Source of the DNA: Paraclostridium ghonii
GTDB taxonomy: Bacteria > Bacillota > Clostridia > Peptostreptococcales > Peptostreptococcaceae
Direction: 5' to 3' (one strand)
NCBI RefSeq assembly: GCF_030815085.1
Contig: NZ_JAUSWG010000002.1
Length of the DNA stretch: 64,000 nucleotides
The position numbers and the translations under genes were made by a program. Positions 9,508-17,825 of the stretch are shown piece after piece; the first letter of the stretch is position 1; each line of letters opens with the position of its first letter. The notes under the pieces are model-generated. The model did no database searches and was not told where the DNA came from. It saw only the letters and a program-made list of their open reading frames with translations.

Positions 9508-10365
9508 ATGAAAAAAATATTAGTGTTTGGTGCAACTGGTATGGCAGGTCATATGGTCACAATGTATTTATCAAAAATGAAGGAAAAGTATACTATATAT
9601 AATATTTGTCATAAAAATAAACTAAATGAAAATAGTATAATCTGTGATATAGATAATCTTGAAAAAATTAATGAGTTGATTAAAAATATCAATCCAGATG
9701 TTATTATCAATTGTATTGGTGTTTTAAACAAATCAGCAGAATTAGATATTAAAAATACTATATATGTAAATACATTCTTCCCTAGATTTTTAGCTAGGAT
9801 AGGAGAAATTGAAAATATAAAAATATTACACTTAAGTACAGACTGTGTATTTAATGGTACAAAGGGAAATTACTCAGAAGACTCTTTTAAAGATGAAGAT
9901 GAAATTTATGGATTAAGCAAAAACTTAGGTGAAATTTACGGTAAAAATTCACTTACAATTAGAACTTCTATAATTGGGCCTGAATTAAAAAATGGCAGCG
10001 GATTATTTAACTGGTTTATGCATCAAGAAGGAATTGTAAAAGGATTTACTAATGTTTATTGGAATGGAATTACAACATTAGAACTTGCAAAGGTAATAGA
10101 TAAAGCATTAGATACAAATATATACGGTATTTACAATATAGCGAATGATTCTAAAATTTCTAAATATAATTTGCTAAATATTATAAAAGATGAATTTGGA
10201 AAAAATAATATTATAATAGAAGCATTTTATGATATCTACTCTGACAAAAGTTTAATAACAATAAAAAAAGACTTCAATTACAAAGTCAGTTCATACAATG
10301 ATATGATAAAAGATATGAATATTTGGATGAAGGAAAATAAAAATTTATATAATCTGTATTTTTAA
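9508..10365 (+). CDS. RmlD-like NAD(P)-dependent nucleotide-sugar reductase
   Basis: 285 residues from ATG 9508, which follows AAGGAGGGG; the longer frame from 9478 overlaps the epimerase relic and is rejected. FGATGMAGHMV is the Rossmann glycine motif and STDCVFNGTKGNYSEDS matches the RmlD (dTDP-4-dehydrorhamnose reductase) active-site region, with the Tyr-Lys pair replaced by IYGLSKNLGE, as in reductases of the FnlB/WbvR kind. It probably reduces the 4-keto group made by the upstream dehydratase. With the 2-epimerase broken, the product would be a UDP-2-acetamido-2,6-dideoxy-L-talose-type sugar unless an epimerase exists elsewhere. Confidence 0.7.
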   Translation: MKKILVFGATGMAGHMVTMYLSKMKEKYTIYNICHKNKLNENSIICDIDNLEKINELIKNINPDVIINCIGVLNKSAELDIKNTIYVNTFFPRFLARIGEIENIKILHLSTDCVFNGTKGNYSEDSFKDEDEIYGLSKNLGEIYGKNSLTIRTSIIGPELKNGSGLFNWFMHQEGIVKGFTNVYWNGITTLELAKVIDKALDTNIYGIYNIANDSKISKYNLLNIIKDEFGKNNIIIEAFYDIYSDKSLITIKKDFNYKVSSYNDMIKDMNIWMKENKNLYNLYF

Positions 10366-10414
10366 TTTATTTATTATAACCTTAATTAAATTATTAACAA
10401 TTCTACATTTATAT

Positions 10415-10452
10415 AGCATGAGTTTGAAATTAATTCAAACTCATGCTTATTT
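10415..10452 (+). terminator. Intrinsic terminator after the RmlD-like gene
   Basis: AGCATGAGTTTGAA (10415-10428) pairs with TTCAAACTCATGCT (10434-10447), then TATTTTAT. It lies between convergent genes and may work on both strands. Confidence 0.8.
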
Positions 10453-10481
10453 TATATTATGTGTATGCTAATACAATCAAA

Positions 10482-10862
10482 TTATATAAGTATATAATAT
10501 AATTTTGAATGATGTTCACTCACCCAACCTGTGTAAGAGTTTTCTGATATTTTATACCATTTCTCACCATTTACTTCTCTAGTTTCTCCCCCGTAAAGTA
10601 CTTTTGCACCGCTTGTTAATTTTACTACTTCATGTCCTCCACCTGGGCTACTATAAACAGCTGCTCCTGAACCGCTTGTTACTTCTACCACCCAACGAAA
10701 TGCTACTGGTACTCTTTTACTTCTATCCATTGATGTTTGTGCTGTATCATAAGATGAATTCACATCTTCTTTTTGAGCAGCATTAGCTACAATATTGCTT
10801 GAACACACTAGAATTGAAGTACTCATAATTGACATTGCTATTATTTTTTTTGATAGTTTCAT
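10482..10862 (-). CDS. Secreted SH3-domain protein
   Basis: 126 residues. A Sec signal peptide is clear: KKII at residues 5-8, a hydrophobic core about 9-27 and a likely cleavage after VANAA (about residue 29). Residues about 50-126 resemble a bacterial SH3 domain, with VYSSPGGGHEVVKLTSG (the folding pattern of the first strands) and EKWYKISENSYTGWVSEHH (the conserved W-Y-K and GWV). Such domains bind peptidoglycan peptides. No enzymatic domain is present, so it may be a small wall-binding or competition protein. Start at 10862 has GGGGGA upstream. It is probably monocistronic. Confidence 0.75.
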   Translation of the reverse strand: MKLSKKIIAMSIMSTSILVCSSNIVANAAQKEDVNSSYDTAQTSMDRSKRVPVAFRWVVEVTSGSGAAVYSSPGGGHEVVKLTSGAKVLYGGETREVNGEKWYKISENSYTGWVSEHHSKLYYILI

Positions 10863-11069
10863 GTTAAATCCCCCATTTTTTTAAATCTTTATTCCCATTC
10901 TAAATACCTGTATTTTTAAATAATTCTTAAATTGCATAAATATCTTTTATCTGCCATCATCTAATTTAATACTTCACTATATATGGTAACACTAATTATA
11001 GTCTATGTATAATTATATCCTTGAATAGATTAACTGTTAATATTATAGTAATTTATTATTAATATAATA

Positions 11070-12269
11070 TTATATAGCTGCCTTTTTGTTTAAAACTAAA
11101 TAAACTAAGAATACTGTAATAGAAACAAATAGTAGCGCCAAAAATAACCAAGACTTATTAATTTCATATACATAGGCTGACACTATAGGTCCAAATGCAT
11201 ATCCACATGATTCTGACGCTCCTACAAAACCAAACACAATACCCTTAATTTTAGGTTTGTCCCCGAACTCAGATAGAGAACTTTGTAAGGATGCATTTAA
11301 AAAAGTTGCTCCTAAAAAATATACTATAATAATTGCCGTAAAAATTGGTATATTTCTTGTTAGCGCTAATCCTAATAAGCTTATATTCATAACTGTAAAC
11401 GATAAAAACAATTGTTTTTTATTTCCTATTTTATCACTTACCCAACCTGCAATAGGAGCTCCTACCCCAAATACTATAAGGTATATAGATATTATTGCTG
11501 ATGTATATGATGTTGTTGCTCCTAGTACATCTCTTCCATAAAAGTGAAAAAGTGCAACAACACAACCATAAATAAAATCACCTAAAAATGCTATAGCTCC
11601 TAATACTATTATTTTATATCCAAGTTTATATTTTCTTATTTGATAAAATGTTTTATTTGATTTATGATTCCCATCTATTTTAGGACTACGCTTATAGGTA
11701 GGTCTTTCTATCTTAAATTTTACATAGATTAATGATATTAATATTATTATAGATGATATATAAAATGATAAATTATAATTGCTTATCTTGGAAACTATAA
11801 CCCCACCTATAGCTGCTCCAATCCCTCCTCCAAGGGTAAATACTGCAGAAGCTAAGCCTGTACATTCTCCTCGCTTTTTTGGATCTAATGATCTTGATAG
11901 TATGGAAAATGTAGCTGGAGCAGCCATTCCTAATATAGCACCTTGGATTATGTATATACAACTTGATATCATTTGTGATTTGTTTAGTGTGTATGAAAAA
12001 GGTATAAACACCATTAATAATATTGCTACCATTAAAACTAGTTTATCACCTATAGAGTCAGATATAGCTCCAAAGGGCATTTGAACTATTGCCTTACTAA
12101 CTCCATATAAAGAAAGTACCGTTCCTATCATTACAGTAGTTATACCTAGTGAATTTAGGTAAAGTGGTATTATCGGAATCATAACACTATAACCTATTCC
12201 AAATATAAATCTATAGGTACAAAATGTACGTAATTCTTTTTTTGTAAACAATACACTACTATTTAGCAT
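11070..12269 (-). CDS. Major facilitator superfamily exporter (drug-type)
   Basis: 399 residues, about 12 hydrophobic segments. Motif A of the MFS is visible between TM2 and TM3 as GAISDSIGDK, and its echo in the second half is GWVSDKIGNK. The central loop (residues about 195-215) is basic. The general shape is that of 12-TM proton-driven efflux carriers of the DHA1 group. The substrate cannot be read from sequence. It stands alone with its own RBS (TAGGAGAAAG). Confidence 0.75.
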   Translation of the reverse strand: MLNSSVLFTKKELRTFCTYRFIFGIGYSVMIPIIPLYLNSLGITTVMIGTVLSLYGVSKAIVQMPFGAISDSIGDKLVLMVAILLMVFIPFSYTLNKSQMISSCIYIIQGAILGMAAPATFSILSRSLDPKKRGECTGLASAVFTLGGGIGAAIGGVIVSKISNYNLSFYISSIIILISLIYVKFKIERPTYKRSPKIDGNHKSNKTFYQIRKYKLGYKIIVLGAIAFLGDFIYGCVVALFHFYGRDVLGATTSYTSAIISIYLIVFGVGAPIAGWVSDKIGNKKQLFLSFTVMNISLLGLALTRNIPIFTAIIIVYFLGATFLNASLQSSLSEFGDKPKIKGIVFGFVGASESCGYAFGPIVSAYVYEINKSWLFLALLFVSITVFLVYLVLNKKAAI

Positions 12270-12445
12270 TTAAATCTTTCTCCTAAAATTTAAATTTCAT
12301 TACATTTTATTATATTCTTATCTATTAAATCTATGCATATCGCTCCTGCTATACTATGAAAATTAGGGATACTTTAAATTCAAATTACTCATATTAAAAA
12401 TGTTTATATGAATGAATAAATAAATTTTTTTATTTTACAAAAGAC

Positions 12446-12474
12446 AAAATGGATACCTATCTGGTATCCATTTT
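12446..12474 (-). terminator. Intrinsic terminator of the beta-glucoside operon
   Basis: AAAATGGATACC pairs with GGTATCCATTTT around TATCT. It lies 42 bp after the 6-phospho-beta-glucosidase stop codon and has a U-rich tail on the minus strand. Confidence 0.8.
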
Positions 12475-12515
12475 ATTATTCACTATATTTATCTATGAAC
12501 TTTTTTAATAAATGG

Positions 12516-13952
12516 TTAATCTAATACTTCCCCATTGCTTTTTATAACATTTTTATACCAATAAAAAGATTTTTTCTTGTATCTTTTTAAAGTTCCATCT
12601 CCATCATTATCTTTATCTACATATATAAATCCATAACGTTTTTTCATTTCACCAGTAGATGCACTTACTAAATCAATACATCCCCAAGTAGTATATCCAA
12701 ATATTTCAACTCCATCTATATTGATTGCATCTCTCATAGCTTTTATATGCTCTTTTAAATAATCTATACGATAATCATCATTTATATTTCCACTTTCATC
12801 TATTGAGTCAATTGCTCCTAATCCATTTTCTGCAATAAATAATGGCTTTTGATATCGGTCATATAAACTATTTAGTGTAATACGAAATCCAAGTGGATCT
12901 ATTTGCCATCCCCACTCACTTGCTTTTAAATATGGATTTCTTAATGTTGGAAATACATTTCCTTCACTTAACTTACTCACCTCTGGGTCTGCACTTGTTA
13001 ACTGGCTATTGTAATAAGATATTGATATAAAGTCTACCGTATGCTTTTTAAGTAACTCCTTATCTCCTTCTTCCATACTTGGCATAATACCCTTTAGCTC
13101 CATTTCCTTTATAGCATAGTTAGGGTAATAACCTCTAGCTTGTACATCTATAAAGAAATATCCTTCTCTATCAGATTTATAAGCTTTCCAAACATCATTT
13201 GGATTACATGTATTTGGATAAGTACTACCCGCAGCAAGCATACAACCTACTTTATTATTCTTATCTACCTCATGAGCAATTTTAGTTGCAATAGCACTGG
13301 CTACAAGCTCATGATGAATAGCTTGATATTGAGCTTTTTCAAAATCTTCTCCGTCTTCTACTAACAACCCAGCTCCCATAAATGGTAAGTGTAAAATCAT
13401 ATTAATTTCATTAAATGTTATCCAGTGCTTTACTAAACCTTTATAACGTCTAAATATTACATTACATAAATTTTCGTAAAATCCTATAAGTTTTCTATTT
13501 TTCCATCCTCCATATTTCTTTATAAGGTGAATTGGACAATCAAAATGAGTAATCGTAACTAAAGGCTCTATCCCATATTTTTTACATTCCTTAAATACTT
13601 CTTCATAAAATAGTAATCCTTCTTCATTTGGATGCTCTTCATCTCCATTTGGAAAAATGCGGCTCCATCCTATACTCATACGATAAACTTTAAATCCCAT
13701 CTCTGCAAATAAAGCTATATCTTCTTTAAATCTATGATACATATCTATTGCGTCTTTAGCTGGATAATAATATTTATCATCAAATTCTAGCATTTTTTTA
13801 GTTCCATCCATTATAGAAAGTCTATCTTCTCCGTAAGGTATAACATCAACATTTGCTAGACCTCTACCACCTTTATTATATCCACCCTCACATTGGTTAG
13901 CAGCTGTAGCTCCTCCCCATAAAAACTCTTTTGGAAATATATTCTTACTCAT
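12516..13952 (-). CDS. bglA: 6-phospho-beta-glucosidase, GH1
   Basis: 478 residues, the full length of a glycoside hydrolase family 1 enzyme. The acid/base Glu lies in ITFNEINMI and the nucleophile Glu in LFIAENGLG. The N-terminal FLWGGATAANQCEGGY motif is typical of GH1. The partner EII permease immediately upstream delivers phosphorylated beta-glucosides, so this enzyme would split them to glucose-6-phosphate and the aglycone (or glucose). Start at 13952 has AAAGGGAGG 8 bp upstream, and only 16 bp separate it from the PTS gene. Confidence 0.9.
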   Translation of the reverse strand: MSKNIFPKEFLWGGATAANQCEGGYNKGGRGLANVDVIPYGEDRLSIMDGTKKMLEFDDKYYYPAKDAIDMYHRFKEDIALFAEMGFKVYRMSIGWSRIFPNGDEEHPNEEGLLFYEEVFKECKKYGIEPLVTITHFDCPIHLIKKYGGWKNRKLIGFYENLCNVIFRRYKGLVKHWITFNEINMILHLPFMGAGLLVEDGEDFEKAQYQAIHHELVASAIATKIAHEVDKNNKVGCMLAAGSTYPNTCNPNDVWKAYKSDREGYFFIDVQARGYYPNYAIKEMELKGIMPSMEEGDKELLKKHTVDFISISYYNSQLTSADPEVSKLSEGNVFPTLRNPYLKASEWGWQIDPLGFRITLNSLYDRYQKPLFIAENGLGAIDSIDESGNINDDYRIDYLKEHIKAMRDAINIDGVEIFGYTTWGCIDLVSASTGEMKKRYGFIYVDKDNDGDGTLKRYKKKSFYWYKNVIKSNGEVLD

Positions 13953-13968
13953 TAAGTAAACCTCCCTT

Positions 13969-15888
13969 TTAAGAAATAACTGTAATTAAATTAGTGCTAT
14001 TCTTAGATAATCCACTTTCTAAAATTTCAAGATGTTGTTCTGAATTAGTTACTATTACTGGTGTAATAGTTGAGTATCCCAAATCCTCAATTTCCTTTAT
14101 ATCAAATTCTAGTAACTCATCTCCTATTTCTACTAAATCCCCTTCTTTAACTTTAGGATTAAAGTGTTTACCTTGTAAATTAACTGTATTCATACCTACA
14201 TGTATTAAAATTTCTGTACCATTTTCACTAGTTAATCCAACTGCATGGTGTGTCGGGAATAAGATTGTAACTTTTCCTTTTACTGGAGATTTAACTATCC
14301 CTTCAGAAGGCTTTATTGCTAAACCTTTTCCAAGTATACCTTGTGCAAACGCATCATCTGGCACTTCACTTAATTTTATAATTTCACCCTTTATAGGTAT
14401 TTTTAATTCTTCTTTTGCTAAACTTGATTTTCTTATATCTTTATTTACATCTTCAGTATCAGCTTTAACTTCTTCTTTTACTTCTTCTTTAAAGAATACA
14501 ATAGTAAGTATAAATCCAATACTCATAGCAATAACTACTCCAATTACTCCAACCATTAGATTGTCTAAGCTATTAGTAGCAGGATCTATCATTGCAGGAA
14601 ACTCAAATATCCCTAATCCCCCTATGATAAACTCCTTTAAATCTGCATATCCATAATATGCACCTGCTATACCTGATGCAATACAACTTATTATAAAAGG
14701 TTTCTTAAGAGGTAAAAGTATACCATATATTGCAGGTTCCGTAACTCCAAATATACCTGATATAGCTGCTGGAATACATAATTCCTTTAACTTCTTATCT
14801 TTTGTTTTAATCATTATAGCTATAACAACAGCCGTTGATGCAAATGTCGCTCCAAAGAAAGGCATCATAACATTGTCATACCCTATTGTAGATATATTGT
14901 TTATATAAACCGGAATAAAGCCCCAGTGTATACCAAATATAACTAATATTTGCCATGTGAATCCAACTATTGCTCCTGCAATTAATGGTGAGAACCCACG
15001 TATAGCTATTATAGTATTAGCAACCATCATAGATGAATAAGTAGCTATAGGTCCAATAACTATAAATCCTAATACTAATGAGAATAGTAACGTTAACATT
15101 GGAACAAAGAAAAATTTAAGCAATTCAGGAACTATCTTATCAAATATCTTTTCAAACTTAGATGCCACAAAACATATAAATATTACAGGTATTACCGTTG
15201 ATGTATAGTCCATAGATATAATAGGAATTCCTAAAAATTCTAAATATACTGGTGATGCAAAACTTGTTCCATCAAACAATGTGTATAGAGGTTGTAATGT
15301 TGATGATAAAGCACTTTGTTGCATAGATGGATAACATATAGTTATTCCTATTAATAAACCAACAAAAGGCTTTAATCCAAATTTTTTAGCTGATGTATAA
15401 CCTAAGATTATAGGTAGATACATAAATATTGAATCTCCAATTGCATTTAAAACAAGGTAGGTTCCACTCTCTGAACTAACCCAACCTAATGCACTAAATA
15501 AGGCTAAAAATCCTTTTATCATTCCTGCTGCAGTAAGTACAGCTAAAATAGGTTGAAATATTCCAGATATAACATCAATAACTTTATCAAACAACTTTTT
15601 ATCTTGATTGTCTGAATTTTCTTCTTCAGTTTGAGAAGAAATATCTGCTAATTCGCAAATGTCTTCATAAACCTTAGATACATGATTACCTATAACAATT
15701 TGATATTGCCCAGCTGACTTTAATATCGTAACAATACCATCCATGTTTTTTAACTTTTCATCATTAGCTTTTGACTCATCTTTTAATTTAAATCTTAATC
15801 TAGTTACACAATGAGTTAAACTTTGGATATTTGATTTCCCGCCTATCTCTTCTATTATGTTTGTTGCCAATTGTTCATATTTTCCCAT
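13969..15888 (-). CDS. bglP: PTS beta-glucoside transporter subunit IIBCA
   Basis: I choose ATG 15888, because GGAGGAATT lies exactly upstream of it and would be inside the gene if ATG 15903 were used; this gives 639 residues. Domain order is IIB (phosphorylated Cys27 in LTHCVTRLRFKL), IIC (about residues 105-460, about ten membrane segments, with PAIYGILLPLKKPF) and IIA (about 490-639, phosphorylated His in ILIHVGMNTVNLQG). It imports and phosphorylates aryl- or alkyl-beta-glucosides such as salicin. LicT, which it phosphorylates in the known systems, is encoded upstream. Confidence 0.9.
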   Translation of the reverse strand: MGKYEQLATNIIEEIGGKSNIQSLTHCVTRLRFKLKDESKANDEKLKNMDGIVTILKSAGQYQIVIGNHVSKVYEDICELADISSQTEEENSDNQDKKLFDKVIDVISGIFQPILAVLTAAGMIKGFLALFSALGWVSSESGTYLVLNAIGDSIFMYLPIILGYTSAKKFGLKPFVGLLIGITICYPSMQQSALSSTLQPLYTLFDGTSFASPVYLEFLGIPIISMDYTSTVIPVIFICFVASKFEKIFDKIVPELLKFFFVPMLTLLFSLVLGFIVIGPIATYSSMMVANTIIAIRGFSPLIAGAIVGFTWQILVIFGIHWGFIPVYINNISTIGYDNVMMPFFGATFASTAVVIAIMIKTKDKKLKELCIPAAISGIFGVTEPAIYGILLPLKKPFIISCIASGIAGAYYGYADLKEFIIGGLGIFEFPAMIDPATNSLDNLMVGVIGVVIAMSIGFILTIVFFKEEVKEEVKADTEDVNKDIRKSSLAKEELKIPIKGEIIKLSEVPDDAFAQGILGKGLAIKPSEGIVKSPVKGKVTILFPTHHAVGLTSENGTEILIHVGMNTVNLQGKHFNPKVKEGDLVEIGDELLEFDIKEIEDLGYSTITPVIVTNSEQHLEILESGLSKNSTNLITVIS

Positions 15889-15932
15889 TTTTAATTCCTC
15901 CATCTCTTCATCTTTTTAATATGAAATGTGAA

Positions 15933-15959
15933 GGTTTAGCCAACTTAATGTCACTATCC
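15933..15959 (-). promoter_or_regulatory. Second RAT-like antiterminator site, upstream of bglP
   Basis: On the minus strand this reads GGATAGTGAC...GGCTAAACC, sharing both arms of the LicT/BglG ribonucleic antiterminator (consensus ends GGATTGTTAC...GGCAAAACC) but 27 nt long instead of 29. Only about 45 nt separate it from the bglP start, and I see no overlapping terminator hairpin with a U-run in that space. Confidence 0.65.
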
Positions 15960-15966
15960 AATAATA

Positions 15967-16110
15967 AAAATTCGCTTTGCTCATGTCGCCAACGACTTCG
16001 TCCGTTGCTCAAAATCCTTTTTTACGCTCAAAACATAGTAATTAATGTAACTAAGTTTCATAATTTATACACAGTCTTTTAATAAATGTACTATCCTTAA
16101 GCGTAAAAAA
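15967..16110 (+). repeat. Structured intergenic repeat, copy R1
   Basis: One of five related elements. It shares with copies R2-R4 the block AAATTCGCTTTGCTCATGTC-GCCAACGAC-CCGTTGCTCAA and with R3 also the right half, bounded by TTTTTTACGCT (about 16017-16027) and its inverse AGCGTAAAAAA (about 16100-16110). It lies between licT and the second RAT site. The function is unknown: a MITE-like mobile element or an RNA. Confidence 0.7.
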
Positions 16111-16165
16111 TAATAGTTATTTTGATATACCTCCTTTTTAATTTTATATATTATGTGTAATATAA

Positions 16166-17005
16166 CTAGCTTGCTTTATTCATAATTTTAGCAATGTGAA
16201 TAGTTAAATATAATTTTTCTTCATTAGAAATAATATACTTATACTTTTTATAAATAAACTCACTAATTTTATTAACGCATTTATATGCATCTGCATACTT
16301 TAATCTAATTATTTCAAGTAAACTATCGTCATCATCATCCTCATAAGTTTTTCTAGATATAAGCCTTTGTGCGAAAAACTTTATATGAGTGGTAAATCGA
16401 TAAAAATAAACTGACTCTTCATCAAATTTTATATTTAAATAATACTTAACAATATTTAGTATCTCTTGCATAATCTTTGTAATATCATACATGTTAGTTA
16501 AGCTTTCATCCATTAAGCTATTAGCTATATGTATAGCTATAAATCCAGCTTCATCTGTTGGTAGCTCTACATTTAATTTTTCTTTAATTATTTTTATACC
16601 TTCTAGTCCTATTTTGAATTCATCTTTGTAAAACGTTTTTATATCCCATACTATAGGATTTTTTATACTTATTCCATCTCTAGATCTTTCAACTGCATTA
16701 CGTATATGATCACTTAATGAAATTAGTAAATTTTCACTTAACTTTTTGCCTAAATTAAGTTTTGCATATCTAATAATGTCATCTGCAACTTCAATATACT
16801 CTATAGGTAAATCCAGAATAAGTTCCTTAAACTTATTGTTCATACTTGTATCCGATAGCATAAATACCTTATCGACCATTTTTTTATCTATTGTATCTCC
16901 TGGTCGTTTTTTAAAGGCAATTCCTCTACCCATTACTACTTGCTCTTTTTTATTTTCATCCAATATGACAACTACGTTATTATTTAGTATTTTATTTATA
17001 ATCAT
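16166..17005 (-). CDS. licT: BglG/LicT family transcriptional antiterminator
   Basis: 279 residues. The first 55 residues are the RNA-binding CAT domain (MIINKILNNNVVVILDENK, GRGIAFKKRPGDTI). PRD1 (about 65-170) contains DHIRNAVERSRDGI and PRD2 (about 172-279) has LYLTIHIAKI. The conserved PRD histidines receive phosphate from HPr and the PTS in known family members. In the active state it binds the RAT hairpin and blocks the overlapping terminator. Both expected RAT sites are present, one in its own leader and one before bglP, so the operon is autoregulated by beta-glucoside supply and carbon status. Start at 17005 follows AGGAGGAG. Confidence 0.9.
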   Translation of the reverse strand: MIINKILNNNVVVILDENKKEQVVMGRGIAFKKRPGDTIDKKMVDKVFMLSDTSMNNKFKELILDLPIEYIEVADDIIRYAKLNLGKKLSENLLISLSDHIRNAVERSRDGISIKNPIVWDIKTFYKDEFKIGLEGIKIIKEKLNVELPTDEAGFIAIHIANSLMDESLTNMYDITKIMQEILNIVKYYLNIKFDEESVYFYRFTTHIKFFAQRLISRKTYEDDDDDSLLEIIRLKYADAYKCVNKISEFIYKKYKYIISNEEKLYLTIHIAKIMNKAS

Positions 17006-17025
17006 GAATACTCCTCCTAAACAAA

Positions 17026-17082
17026 AAACCTATATAGACTCAGATAAAAAACACATATGCTTTATCCGTGCTATATAGGTTT
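17026..17082 (-). terminator. RAT-controlled terminator in the licT leader
   Basis: The 12-bp stem AAACCTATATAG (17026-17037) pairs with CTATATAGGTTT (17071-17082) and on the minus strand ends in a U-run (GGTTTTTTG). Its upstream arm overlaps the last bases of the RAT site, so the two structures exclude each other, the standard LicT arrangement. Confidence 0.85.
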
Positions 17083-17106
17083 AGCTTGCTTAAACAATAA
17101 CTATCC
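17078..17106 (-). promoter_or_regulatory. RAT site (LicT binding) in the licT leader
   Basis: A 29-nt site, minus strand GGATAGTTATTG...GCAAGCTAAACC, matching the LicT/SacY-type RAT consensus in length and in both arms. It begins about 15 nt after the predicted transcription start. Confidence 0.85.
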
Positions 17107-17127
17107 TAATTTGATATTATTTTCTAA

Positions 17128-17156
17128 ATTGTAACATAAAAAAACACTCCATGCAA
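17128..17156 (-). promoter_or_regulatory. Promoter of the licT-bgl operon
   Basis: Minus-strand -35 TTGCAT (17156-17151) and -10 TACAAT (17133-17128) are separated by 17 bp. The predicted start near 17121 places the RAT at the beginning of the transcript. Confidence 0.65.
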
Positions 17157-17182
17157 GCATTTTCCGAGGGTAATTTTTTACA

Positions 17183-17233
17183 AAATAGTAATACCTATAT
17201 GCTAGCAGTATTGGCATATAGGTATTACTATTT
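17183..17233 (-). terminator. Intrinsic terminator after yxeA
   Basis: AAATAGTAATACCTATATGC pairs with GCATATAGGTATTACTATTT (20 bp) seven bases past the yxeA stop codon, with T residues on the minus strand beyond it. Confidence 0.85.
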
Positions 17234-17239
17234 ATATAT

Positions 17240-17635
17240 TTACTTTTTAGTCCCTAATTTTTCTATGTTTTCTAAAGCTTTTGATGGAACGTCTTCTTTA
17301 TTAACAATACTTTCTTTTAAAGACATTGTTTTACTAGTATCAACTTTTATATAAGTTCCTGGAGCATAGTAATCTTTTGCTTTTCCTTTTTTACTAAATA
17401 ATACTTCTCTTTTATTTCCTTCTTTATCATACCCGATTAAATGGTACTCTTTACCTTGTACTTGTTTTTTACCTTTACTGTCTAACAACCAAGAATCTTC
17501 GTTTATCTCATCTAATGGTATTTGTGTGTAATAACTATTTGAAACTTCATATCTATTATCAGAGTATTCCTTTACCCAAAAAGCTCCAGCGAAAATTATT
17601 CCTATTCCTAATAAAGTACATACTATTTTTTTCAT
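17240..17635 (-). CDS. yxeA: YxeA family (DUF1093) small exported protein
   Basis: 131 residues with an N-terminal hydrophobic segment (about 4-22) following Lys-Lys, a signal anchor or signal peptide. Then YTQI, YHLIGYDKEGNKREVLF and LRxGxYIKV-like APGTYIKVDTSKTMSLKES, the DUF1093/YxeA pattern (OB-like beta barrel). In Bacillus subtilis yxeA belongs to the yxdJKLM-yxeA locus, a two-component and ABC transporter system induced by the cationic peptide LL-37. Here it follows the MacB-type ABC gene of module A but is separated from it by a terminator, so it likely has its own promoter. RBS: TAGGAGGA. Confidence 0.8.
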   Translation of the reverse strand: MKKIVCTLLGIGIIFAGAFWVKEYSDNRYEVSNSYYTQIPLDEINEDSWLLDSKGKKQVQGKEYHLIGYDKEGNKREVLFSKKGKAKDYYAPGTYIKVDTSKTMSLKESIVNKEDVPSKALENIEKLGTKK

Positions 17636-17746
17636 ATTTATCCTCCTAAGTATTTAACGTCTTATTACTAACTTTATTCAATTATATAAGTTTAAACTTA
17701 ATTGAAAATAAACTTAATCTTAAATAAACATTAAATTAAAATTTAA

Positions 17747-17799
17747 AAAACACCCTATAGGGCTATACTTTTTAAGTATGTAAACTCTATAGGGTATTT
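17747..17799 (-). terminator. Intrinsic terminator after the module A ABC gene
   Basis: The arms AAACACCCTATAG and CTATAGGGTATTT flank a loop that itself can form AAACTTTTTAAGTATG pairings. It sits 27 bp past the stop codon of the ABC gene. Confidence 0.7.
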
Positions 17800-17825
17800 C
17801 TTAAAATCACAAAATTATTCTTTTA

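Noticed and set aside
13994..14656. Plus-strand 220-codon frame opposite bglP
   Set aside because: It is antisense to the conserved IIA domain and has no start context; an effect of codon use in the real gene.
15953..16096. ACTATCC present at both ends of repeat R1, as if a target duplication
   Set aside because: The right copy belongs to the TCCTTAAGCGTAAAAAA segment also present in R3, so it is partly repeat sequence and not a duplicated target.
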